Source: an uncultured Coriobacteriaceae bacterium (lineage in GTDB: Bacteria > Actinomycetota > Coriobacteriia > Coriobacteriales > Atopobiaceae). Taken from it: 64,000 bases of DNA. The position numbers and the translations under genes are program-made. The notes under the pieces were generated by a model that was given only the letters and a program-made list of their open reading frames with translations, was not told the DNA's origin and did no database searches. Of the stretch, positions 43,944 through 51,488 are shown in pieces (within the stretch, counting starts at the first letter, position 1; each line of letters starts with the position of its first letter). The DNA is taken from assembly GCA_902790135.1 (NCBI GenBank), contig CADAQM010000005.1:100478-164477 (forward strand), read 5' to 3'.

Positions 43944-45146
43944 CTACGTCAGCTGGTGCAGGTAGGTGAGCTCGCCTGTCGCACCATGCAAGATCCGATT
44001 GAAGTCCAAGATGATGTCCCCGGAGGCCATCATCTGCTGATACATGTTCTGGTCGGTCACCCACACGTTGCCCGACTGCACTGCCTTGAAGTCCGCCAGC
44101 AGCTCGTTTCGCGCAAGGAGGGCGTCTAGTGAGGTGATCGAGTCGTCAATCGAGGCGTTGTAGATCACGATGTCGGCGTCCTTCGCCGTGGCGTAGAACT
44201 GCTCCATCTGCATGGTCACGCTGCTTGAACCCGCGGTGGCAGGCTCCAGGCCGTTGAAGGCATAGGTGCCTCCCGCCTGCTCGATCATGGCGGTCACGTA
44301 GTCGCCCGGGCGGCGCACCACCGCCGCACCGTTGCTGTTGAGGTAGAAATACGCCACAGTCAGGTTCGTGGGTTCGCTGTCTATGGACGCCGCCTGGTCC
44401 ACCTGCTGCTGGAACTTCTCCTGTGCGAGGTCGTCCAGACCGCACAGCGCCCCGTACAGGCGAATCCACTCGGCACGGCCGAGCGGCTCACTCTCGTAGC
44501 TCGAAAGCTCAACGAGCACGGGAATCCCCAGCTCCATGAGCTTGTCTCGCACGTCGGGCGTGTGGTTGATCATGGTGCTCTCGATGGCCAGGCGCACCCC
44601 ACGTGAGACGAGCAGCTCGTAGTCGGGGGCGCGATACTTGCCGCCATACACCATCTCCCCCGCATCCATCGCCTCGCGTGCCGCGGGGATGCTCCAGTCG
44701 TCACGCTCGATGCCCGACACGCTGATCCGGTCGAGTGCCCCAAGCGCATCGAACAGGCACATCGAGTCGCTGGCCACGAGGTAGATGTCGCTCGCAGGCT
44801 GCTTGAGCACGATGATGTCATCGGAGAGCCCCTCCGGCGCGTCAGCTCCCTCGGGAACGATGAGGTAGCGATGGCCATCGGAGAGGCACGCCAGCTGATA
44901 GCCACCCTCAAAGTAATCGATGGTGAAGCGCCGCGCGTAGGCAAGCTCCATGGAGCCGATGGGCTCCCAGCCGCACCCGATGTCGGTGTTGCGGAAGTCG
45001 TCCACCAGCTGGGTGCTGGGGCCTTCCTGGACTGTCGTGCCCTGTTCGGCAGATGCGGGGTCTTCCGTAGAGCGGCCGCAGCCTGCTGCCGGCAGAGCCA
45101 GGCAGCAGGCCAGGGTCAGTGCTATGAGGGCGGGCACTCGTCTCAT
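43944..45146 (-). CDS. Substrate-binding lipoprotein of the FecCD-type importer
   Basis: A 400-residue lipoprotein: signal 'LIALTLACCLALPAAGC' ends in the lipobox AAGC. The mature protein has the class III binding-protein layout ('YLIVPEGADAPEGLSDDIIV', 'TMINHTPDVRDKLMELGIPV', 'GNVWVTDQNMYQQM'). I chose ATG 45146; a TTG two codons upstream is less likely. It should capture the ligand outside the membrane for the adjacent permease. It is more distant from BtuF than a plain B12 binder, so the ligand is open. Confidence 0.88.
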   Translation of the reverse strand: MRRVPALIALTLACCLALPAAGCGRSTEDPASAEQGTTVQEGPSTQLVDDFRNTDIGCGWEPIGSMELAYARRFTIDYFEGGYQLACLSDGHRYLIVPEGADAPEGLSDDIIVLKQPASDIYLVASDSMCLFDALGALDRISVSGIERDDWSIPAAREAMDAGEMVYGGKYRAPDYELLVSRGVRLAIESTMINHTPDVRDKLMELGIPVLVELSSYESEPLGRAEWIRLYGALCGLDDLAQEKFQQQVDQAASIDSEPTNLTVAYFYLNSNGAAVVRRPGDYVTAMIEQAGGTYAFNGLEPATAGSSSVTMQMEQFYATAKDADIVIYNASIDDSITSLDALLARNELLADFKAVQSGNVWVTDQNMYQQMMASGDIILDFNRILHGATGELTYLHQLT

Positions 45147-45158
45147 CGTCAAGATGCC

Positions 45159-45602
45159 TTATGAGGCGTCGGCATCCTCCGCCGGAGAGGCGAAGGTGAT
45201 GGTGTGGTCATACCAGGTGTCACGACGGTGGCCAAAGGCTGCAACGGGCAGCTCCTCGTCCAAGGCGCTCACCGGAATGTCAAAGGTGTACTTGCCCTCG
45301 TCGTTGAGGTAGTAGTCGTATATGTCAGCGTCTTCGGCCGCCGCTGCCTCCTCAGCCGTGCCAAAGTACAGGCGCGAGAAGCCCTCGCCCGGCAGGACGA
45401 GCGTCGCGGTGTAGGTGCCATCCGCCACGGTCAGCTCGCACGAGTCCGCACGAAACATACTGGAGTCGGTGTCGACCTCGATTGCGTACGTACCGTCAGC
45501 GAGACCCGACTGCTGCTGGCCCGAGCACCCCATCAGAAGGATGCCCATGCCAACGATGAGCAGGACGGCAAAGAACATGCTGGCAAAGCGCTTGCGAATC
45601 AT
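45159..45602 (-). CDS. NEAT-like lipoprotein
   Basis: A 147-residue lipoprotein: 'FFAVLLIVGMGILLMGC' is a signal with lipobox LMGC. The mature part has 'LADGTYAIEVDTDSSMFRA', 'SRLYFGTAEEAAAAED', 'GKYTFDIPVSALDEELPVAA' and 'WYDHTITFASP'. The layout matches the anchored protein at 26509-27087 and NEAT-type metal/heme-binding domains. GGGGGA precedes ATG 45602. Lying between CbiK and the binding protein, it probably hands on metal or a tetrapyrrole, but binding residues are not proven. Confidence 0.75.
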   Translation of the reverse strand: MIRKRFASMFFAVLLIVGMGILLMGCSGQQQSGLADGTYAIEVDTDSSMFRADSCELTVADGTYTATLVLPGEGFSRLYFGTAEEAAAAEDADIYDYYLNDEGKYTFDIPVSALDEELPVAAFGHRRDTWYDHTITFASPAEDADAS

Positions 45603-45635
45603 GGAGTCCCCCAGGTTTGCTTCAGATGGAATTGT

Positions 45636-46544
45636 CTACAGGCTGTCGATGGCGTCCTTCACGTGCGCCACGTAGATGTCGTCGATGGTATCCATCTGGC
45701 CCAGGCCCTCGATAACGCAGGTGACCTCAAGTCCAGCCTTGGTCATCACCGAGATGAGCGACTCGGGATCCTCGGGATCTGCCATGTCGTTGTTGGCGTG
45801 ATCGCCAGCGACGACCATGAACGGGCGCAGGATAACCTTCTTGAACCCGGCGTCGGTGACGGCCTTTACCGCATCGTCGAAGGTCGGGGTCGCCTCGACC
45901 GTCGTCACAAAGTAGTTGTCATAGCCAAGGTCGATAAAGACCTGCTGCATGGTGGCGTAGATGCCATTGGACTCGGCCTCGGTACCGTGGCCCATGAGGC
46001 AGACGGCGGTCTCCTCATCCTCGAGGCGCTCCATGCCGGCCTTGATGGCCTTGGCGACGGCTACCTGATCCTCCTCGGAGGAGAGCAGAGTCTTGCCGAG
46101 GGCGACCTTGTCAAACTTGTCCTCGTAGGTTGCCAGCGACTCCTTGACGTCGGTGTACTCGAAGCCATCCATCAGATGGGTCGGCTGAACGATGAGCTCC
46201 TTCACGCCATCGGCCACGATCTTGTCCATGGCCTCCTCGAAGTTGTCGATATGACGACCGGTGTCGGACTCGACGTGGTCGATGATGATCTGCGAGGTGA
46301 AAGCACGGCGCACGTCGTAGTCGGGGAAGGCCTCACGGATGTCGCTCTCGATGGCGCCGATGGTGATGTGACGGCTGGTGGGAAAGCTCGTGCCAAAGCT
46401 GGTGACGAGAATGACCGGCTTGGCGGCAGGTGCCGCGGCTCCGTCGGCAGAGGATGCGCCCGCGGCGCAGCCCGCGAGGGCGGCAAGGGTACCGGTTGCA
46501 GCGGTGCCCAAGAAGAGACGACGAGACATGGTTGACTGTGTCAT
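45636..46544 (-). CDS. cbiK: Extracytoplasmic sirohydrochlorin cobaltochelatase CbiK
   Basis: A 302-residue CbiK that inserts cobalt into sirohydrochlorin. 'ILVTSFGTSFPTSRHITIGA' opens the chelatase domain, 'IVQPTHLMDGFEYTDVKE' follows, and the metal-site histidines lie in 'CLMGHGTEAESNGIYATM' and 'PFMVVAGDHANNDMADPED'. The N-terminus 'SRRLFLGTAATGTLAALAGC' has a Tat-like twin arginine and a lipobox, so the enzyme is predicted to be exported and lipid-anchored. Most CbiK are cytoplasmic; an exported form is known in Desulfovibrio. It is the first gene after the riboswitch-like leader. Confidence 0.92.
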   Translation of the reverse strand: MTQSTMSRRLFLGTAATGTLAALAGCAAGASSADGAAAPAAKPVILVTSFGTSFPTSRHITIGAIESDIREAFPDYDVRRAFTSQIIIDHVESDTGRHIDNFEEAMDKIVADGVKELIVQPTHLMDGFEYTDVKESLATYEDKFDKVALGKTLLSSEEDQVAVAKAIKAGMERLEDEETAVCLMGHGTEAESNGIYATMQQVFIDLGYDNYFVTTVEATPTFDDAVKAVTDAGFKKVILRPFMVVAGDHANNDMADPEDPESLISVMTKAGLEVTCVIEGLGQMDTIDDIYVAHVKDAIDSL

Positions 46545-46549
46545 AACGA

Positions 46550-46586
46550 CCTACCCTTCTGGCCTTATGGCCATCGTGAGGGTAGG
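46550..46586 (-). promoter_or_regulatory. Expression-platform hairpin hiding the cbiK ribosome site
   Basis: On the minus strand CCUACCCU (46586-46579) pairs with AGGGUAGG (46557-46550), with an inner GGCC-AUAA-GGCC hairpin. The right arm contains the cbiK Shine-Dalgarno, five bases before the ATG at 46544. Formation would block translation. Its left arm overlaps the P1 3' strand of the aptamer, so the two structures exclude each other. Confidence 0.65.
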
Positions 46587-46733
46587 CAAGGACAGGTGGT
46601 ATCGCGCCACCAACAGAGCGACTCCCGACAGATATGCCGGCGAGCATTGCGCCTTTAAGTACAGCGACGGCTGATCCGGAGTAGAACCGGAATCCTTTTA
46701 GCGAGGCCTTGCAGCTCGGTGACCGTACCCTCG
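46578..46733 (-). promoter_or_regulatory. Cobalamin-riboswitch-like aptamer
   Basis: The minus-strand leader of cbiK shows the cobalamin aptamer layout. P1 is GAGGGUA (46732-46726) with UACCCUC (46584-46578), a perfect 7-bp pair. 'CUAAAAGGAUUCCGGUUC' followed by UACUCCGGAU and GUCGCUGUAC corresponds to the conserved AGGGAA-CCGGUG-UCCGG-CUGUA core. A B12-box-like 'GCGCGAUACCACCUGUCC' lies just before the P1 3' arm. Several positions deviate from the Rfam consensus, so it is a divergent member. Its place ahead of a B12 operon supports the call. Confidence 0.72.
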
Positions 46734-46853
46734 ATTCATATGATGCTGTCATAATAGCAGGTCGGTCGCGGGCATTGCCCCGGCCAAGTCGCACACGCCA
46801 TCCTTCCATGTGTGATACTGGTTTGGTCCGAGCAACTGAGGAAGGGACACACG

Positions 46854-47615
46854 TTGGACGAGAGAAAGAGGCTGCAGCAGACTGCGCTCAGGTTTGGTTC
46901 CGAGGTGGAGCGCATCGTGGGCAGCAACTTCATCGACATGCCCGCGCCGCTCGAGCGCCTGCTGGACGCGCTGGACAGCGAACCGCTGATCAGCGCGTAC
47001 GTCAATGACTGCGTGGACAAGCACCTGCCCACTGGCTTTGACGCGACGGCCGAGGTGGATCGCGTGACCGACGAGTCCTCGGGTGTCTTTGGGCCCTTCT
47101 CCGAGGACCATCGTGGCGCATCCGCCGAGCGTTACCTCATCGTGAGCGAGCTGGTGGAACGAGGCACCAAGTTCCGCAGCCCCGTCTTCCATGGCTACGG
47201 CCACGGGTCTGGGCGCCTGCAGGACCAGGCGGAGCACTTCATGGACGAGATGGTGATCGCCCTCATCGACGACGTGAACGCGCATCTGCAAGCCATGGCT
47301 GACGCGCTGGGACTTAATGACCTCCTTGACACGCAGGATGCAGCCGACGATGCGCAGGCTGATATCGTTGGCCCCGAGCGAATTGACTATTTGCTGCGCG
47401 AGCTGGAGAGCTCGGTGCGCGAGCTACCCCTGGACTTGCGCGAGGACGCATTGCTGCAAGTTGAGGCCCTCTCCGACGAGCTCGCATGCGAGGAGCCAAA
47501 GCGCAGCGTGGTGCGCGTGGTGCTGCTCGGGCTCAAGTCAACCGATGCCGGTGCGCACTTTGCGATGGCTGTGGAGCAGCTTGAAGCCTGCCTGAAGGCG
47601 GCGGGGATCGCTTAG
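46854..47615 (+). CDS. Hypothetical protein
   Basis: A 253-residue acidic, mainly helical, soluble protein. The start is TTG 46854 after GAGGAAGGGAC; a GTG at 46812 would extend it by 14 residues without a site. Stretches such as 'LERLLDALDSEPLISAYVND', 'SELVERGTKFRSPVFHGYGH' and 'RIDYLLRELESSVRELPLD' show no known motif. It faces the B12 operon across a short divergent region and ends at a shared terminator with lgt. I do not recognise a family. Confidence 0.8.
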   Translation: MDERKRLQQTALRFGSEVERIVGSNFIDMPAPLERLLDALDSEPLISAYVNDCVDKHLPTGFDATAEVDRVTDESSGVFGPFSEDHRGASAERYLIVSELVERGTKFRSPVFHGYGHGSGRLQDQAEHFMDEMVIALIDDVNAHLQAMADALGLNDLLDTQDAADDAQADIVGPERIDYLLRELESSVRELPLDLREDALLQVEALSDELACEEPKRSVVRVVLLGLKSTDAGAHFAMAVEQLEACLKAAGIA

Positions 47616-47657
47616 GCACGACAGTCGGAAGACTTCATCTGAGACCTACGACACGAA

Positions 47658-47685
47658 AGAGGCCGAAGCGCAGACTCCGGCCTCT
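47658..47685. terminator. Bidirectional terminator
   Basis: AGAGGCCG and CGGCCTCT form an 8-bp perfect stem; CGTCATTTG follows on one side and TTTCGTG on the other. It lies between two convergent genes. Confidence 0.7.
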
Positions 47686-47719
47686 CGTCATTTGATTATG
47701 TCGGGGATGGTCCTGCCAG

Positions 47720-48553
47720 CTACGCCGCGGCCTCATCCGTCCATCCCTGTGGAGCATTGGTCTTGTGAGCCCAGACGAGCATCGCCACACCCGCCATCAG
47801 CAAAGGCAGGCTTAGCACCTGTCCCATGGTGAGCCAACCCCACGCCAAATAGCCCATCTGCTGGTCGGGCAGGCGCACGAACTCCACCAGAAAGCGGAAG
47901 CAACCGTACAGCATGAGGAAGGTGCCGATAAAGGTACCCTTGGGACGCGGTGGCAGGCGACGGCTGAGCGCGTAGAGCACGCAGAAGATGACCAATCCCT
48001 CAAGCAGGGCTTCGTAGAGCTGCGAGGGATGGCGAAACACCGCGCCGCCGCCCGCATCATCGAACATGACACCCCAGGGCAGCGATGTCTCCTTGCCCCA
48101 AAGCTCGCCGTTGACGAAGTTCGCGCAGCGACCCAGAAACAGGCCGATGGGCGCACCGATGGAGCCGAGGTCAATCAGGGTGAGGGGAGCGAACCCAACC
48201 TCCCTGTTTGCCAGGTACGCGCCAACAATCGCACCGACCAGTCCTCCGTGGAAGCTCATGCCGCCCTCGTTGAGCATGATGATGGAGAGCGGATGCGCAA
48301 GGTAGTAACCCTTGCCGTAGAAGAGCACGTAGCCGAGGCGAGCACCGATGATGACACCGCAGGCGACTGCCGTCATGATGGTAACGACGTCGTCGGCGGA
48401 GACCTCCATGCGCCAGCGTCGGGCGACGCGGTAGATCATCACTCCGGTGGCAAAGAAGCCAAACAGGTACGCAAGGCCATACCAACGGATAGAAAGAGGC
48501 CCCACCGACAGGGCGATGGGGTCAATGCTGTGGTACAGGTCGTTGAGCCACAT
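47720..48553 (-). CDS. lgt: Prolipoprotein diacylglyceryl transferase
   Basis: A 277-residue membrane enzyme that adds diacylglycerol to the lipobox cysteine. 'LSIRWYGLAYLFGFFATGVM' carries the Tyr/Arg region, 'GMSFHGGLVGAIVGAYLA' the essential HGG, and 'GLFLGRCANFVNGELWGKET' the Lgt signature with its catalytic arginine. ATG 48553 lies 5 bases after the Nfu stop. It would process the several lipoproteins in this window, including CbiK. Confidence 0.95.
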   Translation of the reverse strand: MWLNDLYHSIDPIALSVGPLSIRWYGLAYLFGFFATGVMIYRVARRWRMEVSADDVVTIMTAVACGVIIGARLGYVLFYGKGYYLAHPLSIIMLNEGGMSFHGGLVGAIVGAYLANREVGFAPLTLIDLGSIGAPIGLFLGRCANFVNGELWGKETSLPWGVMFDDAGGGAVFRHPSQLYEALLEGLVIFCVLYALSRRLPPRPKGTFIGTFLMLYGCFRFLVEFVRLPDQQMGYLAWGWLTMGQVLSLPLLMAGVAMLVWAHKTNAPQGWTDEAAA

Positions 48554-48558
48554 AAGGC

Positions 48559-48810
48559 TTACCAGGCCATGGCGGGCTGAACCTTGGTCACACCCGGGAC
48601 GTGCTCCATCAGGATGCGCTCGATGCCTTCGGACATGTCGTAGCTGGAAAGCGGGCATCCAGCGCAGGCGCCCTGCATCTCGAGGGTGACAACGCCGTTC
48701 TCGTCGCAGTTGATGAGGGCGACGTCGCCGCCGTCAGCCTGCAGGCTCTGACGGATGACGTTGATGGTCGACTCGAGAAGCTCCATGTTGACAGGGGTGT
48801 TGGCTGCCAT
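48559..48810 (-). CDS. Nfu-type Fe-S cluster scaffold
   Basis: An 83-residue protein consisting only of the NifU C-terminal domain. 'IRQSLQADGGDVALINCDE' and 'MQGACAGCPLSS' supply the CxxC that holds a bridging 4Fe-4S cluster between two subunits. GGAGG precedes ATG 48810. It lies just upstream of lgt with a 5-base gap. Confidence 0.9.
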   Translation of the reverse strand: MAANTPVNMELLESTINVIRQSLQADGGDVALINCDENGVVTLEMQGACAGCPLSSYDMSEGIERILMEHVPGVTKVQPAMAW

Positions 48811-48974
48811 GATCTATCCTCCGTTCATGCCGCGCGCGGCGGCCGTGTGCATTCGCATATAGCGTCAATCATACCCGTTGAGTGGAAATTGCATGCAGGG
48901 AAATGTCCGTCTGCATGGAACTGTGTGGGTCCTTCACGTTATGACCGCGCGTGCCTCACCGTAACCCACAGCCC

Positions 48975-51488
48975 CTACTCGATCGGACTATGGAGGTGCC
49001 CCGAAGTATGGCCTTCCAACCGCTCGATGATCTCGCCCCTCGCCGCGCGCACCACACGTCCCACCGCACGAGCCAGCTCGCCAGCATCAAGGAGGCTGCC
49101 ATCCACCATCAGCCGACTCACACCACCTGCAACCAACCTGCCCACCTCGGGCGCCGCATCTAACGGACTCGAGGCATAGATGCGACTACGCCCCTGCAGG
49201 TCCGTGCGCACGGGGAAGCGCTTACCCTTGACGTCCACCAGCTGCATGTCATCGCGGCGCAGGGCACAGGCCGCACAATTATGAACGCAGCGTCCAGCCA
49301 CCTGCAGCACGCAGTGCTCGCTCGTCATCACGCGCGTGCGTCCGTACACCACCAAGCCCACGGGCACGGGCGACACCTTTGTCAGTTCCAGCACTTCATC
49401 CAGCGTGAGCTCGGGAGAGAGCCAGACCGCCTTTGCCCCCGCGTCAGCCATGGAGAAGAGCGCGCTGGGGTTGTGGATGGGAATGCAGGGCCTGACCTCG
49501 GCCAGGGCACCGCGCTCGGCAGCAAGCGCTAGCTCTGACACGCTGCCCACACCCACGGGCTCCCCCGCCCGCATGTGCTGGTCAAGACGCTCGTGGTCAA
49601 TCTCGCGGCACACCTCGTCAAGCCAAGGTAGGGGCTTCTCGCCGGGCTCCCAGTCCTCGCTCGTCAGCGCATCGCCCATCGCATAGACTCGCGTAGCCCC
49701 AGCTTTACGCGCGGCACGGGCGCTGGCAGCGTCGCGCACCAGCGCACAGACTTCCACGCCTGAGCGCACATTACCCGAGCATGCAGCAAGCCGCTCGCCC
49801 ACCTCGCGCGAGACGAGCACCTGTGAGGGTGCCTTGCCCACCTGGCGCGTTTCGTAGGGCTCGAGCAGCTTGCGCATAAGAGCGCGGCATGCTTCCGCAC
49901 GCACCTTGTGCACGTCTGAGAACCGCATGCCGCAACCCTCATCAAGCTCGACCTCAAAGGCAACCGGTGTAAAGGCCGAGCCGCCCATGCGACCGACATG
50001 CTCGACTAAGTCGTCGCGCGAGACTGCCCGAGACCGCGCAGCCTCGACCACAAAACCGCTGGCAGATGCTTTGGCCACTCCATCAGCAGTAGCCACCTCC
50101 ACCGAGAAGGGCTCGCCCAGCCGTGCCCTTACACGCACGCAAACCTCACGCTGACGCGGGATGTCCGCACGAGCCACGCGAGCCGCCACGTCGAGCGCCT
50201 GCTGGGAGCGAATCACGCGCACCGGGCATCCTGCTGCCATAGGCCGCACCGTGCGGCACGTGAGCGTCTCCCCCACTGCCGCATCGCGGTCGGCGTTGGT
50301 CGTCAAGAACTGCGATGGGTCATCCACCGGACGCACCTCGAGAAGATCGCCCTTGCCCACCGGCGCATCCAGTGCCACGTCAACCTCGGCCAAGGTCACC
50401 TTGCGCGTACGCTCGCGACCACCGTTGGTCCCGCCACGCCACACGCGTGCGCTGCCCAGGTCGCGCGTCGCCACCACATGTCCCACCAGCTCGCCGCGGT
50501 TGTTGGACCGCTCATAGCTCATCATCTCGTTGTCCGACGTGCCATCGAGGTAGGCGTCGGTAAAGTCGCGATTGAAGGCACGACGAAGCAGCCGGTCGCG
50601 CTCGGATGCCCCGAGCACGTCCTCGGCACCATCGAGCTCGTCAAGCGCCGAGCGATAGGCGCGCGACACCGCATGCACGTAGTCGGGTCCCTTGAGGCGC
50701 CCTTCTACCTTGAGCGACCCGAGGCCAGCCTCGCGCAGCTCTCCAAGCCGATCAATGGTGCGATAGTCCTTGGGGCAGAGCGGTCGGACGTCGGGCGGAC
50801 TCAGACGTTTGCCCTGACCATCTACCAGCTCGTACGGCAGCCGGCAAGGCTGGGCGCACATCCCGCGGTTGGCAGAGCGGTCACCGCCCATGGAGCTCAT
50901 CATGCAGATGCCCGAATAACAGAAGCACAGCGCCCCGTGGCCAAAGCCCTCAAGCTCCACGCCCTCCTGGGCGATGCGCGCGATCTCTGACACTGAGAGC
51001 TCGCGCGAGAGCGTCACGCGGTCCACCTGCCATCGGTCGCGCGCCCAGGCAACGCCTCGCGAATCGTGCACGTTGGCCTGCGTGGAGATGTGAACCTCCA
51101 TCTGCGGCCAGCGGCGGCGCACCTCGTCGAGCAAGCCCCAGTCCTGGATGATGAACGCGTCGGCACCAAGCAGCCACGCGCGCCGCACCAGCGCGAGCGC
51201 ACGAGCCATCTCGTCGGCCTTGATCACGACGTTCACCGTCACATAGACGTGTGCGCCTGCCAGATGTGCGCGCCTGCACGCCGCCTCAAAGCTCTCGTCA
51301 TCAAAGCTCGTGGCTCCCCTACGGGCATTGAAGCGGTGGCCAAAGCCCAGGTACATGGCATCTGCGCCAGCAGCCAAGGCGGCGTTGAGCTGCTCGGGGC
51401 CACCTGCCGGGGCCAGCAGCTCAAGGCGACGCCCGCCCCTCGTGGGGGCGGGCGCACTGTCAGTCTTCGATGCAGTCAACTCTGACAC
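48975..51488 (-). CDS. U32 family peptidase with DUF3656 region
   Basis: An 837-residue protein. The N-terminal U32 domain has 'LELLAPAGGPEQLNAALAAG', 'YLGFGHRFNARRGATSFDD', 'VHISTQANVHDSRGVAWARD' and the cluster motif 'CMMSSMGGDRSANRGMCAQP', which fits RlhA-like proteins acting on tRNA/rRNA hydroxylation. The rest carries the 'LKVEGRLKGPDYVHAVSRAY' motif, a DUF3656 part and a second TIM-barrel-like domain with 'VAGRCVHNCAACALRRDD'. The GTG start overlaps the tyrS stop as TAGTG. Despite the name, peptidase activity is doubtful. Confidence 0.88.
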   Translation of the reverse strand: MSELTASKTDSAPAPTRGGRRLELLAPAGGPEQLNAALAAGADAMYLGFGHRFNARRGATSFDDESFEAACRRAHLAGAHVYVTVNVVIKADEMARALALVRRAWLLGADAFIIQDWGLLDEVRRRWPQMEVHISTQANVHDSRGVAWARDRWQVDRVTLSRELSVSEIARIAQEGVELEGFGHGALCFCYSGICMMSSMGGDRSANRGMCAQPCRLPYELVDGQGKRLSPPDVRPLCPKDYRTIDRLGELREAGLGSLKVEGRLKGPDYVHAVSRAYRSALDELDGAEDVLGASERDRLLRRAFNRDFTDAYLDGTSDNEMMSYERSNNRGELVGHVVATRDLGSARVWRGGTNGGRERTRKVTLAEVDVALDAPVGKGDLLEVRPVDDPSQFLTTNADRDAAVGETLTCRTVRPMAAGCPVRVIRSQQALDVAARVARADIPRQREVCVRVRARLGEPFSVEVATADGVAKASASGFVVEAARSRAVSRDDLVEHVGRMGGSAFTPVAFEVELDEGCGMRFSDVHKVRAEACRALMRKLLEPYETRQVGKAPSQVLVSREVGERLAACSGNVRSGVEVCALVRDAASARAARKAGATRVYAMGDALTSEDWEPGEKPLPWLDEVCREIDHERLDQHMRAGEPVGVGSVSELALAAERGALAEVRPCIPIHNPSALFSMADAGAKAVWLSPELTLDEVLELTKVSPVPVGLVVYGRTRVMTSEHCVLQVAGRCVHNCAACALRRDDMQLVDVKGKRFPVRTDLQGRSRIYASSPLDAAPEVGRLVAGGVSRLMVDGSLLDAGELARAVGRVVRAARGEIIERLEGHTSGHLHSPIE

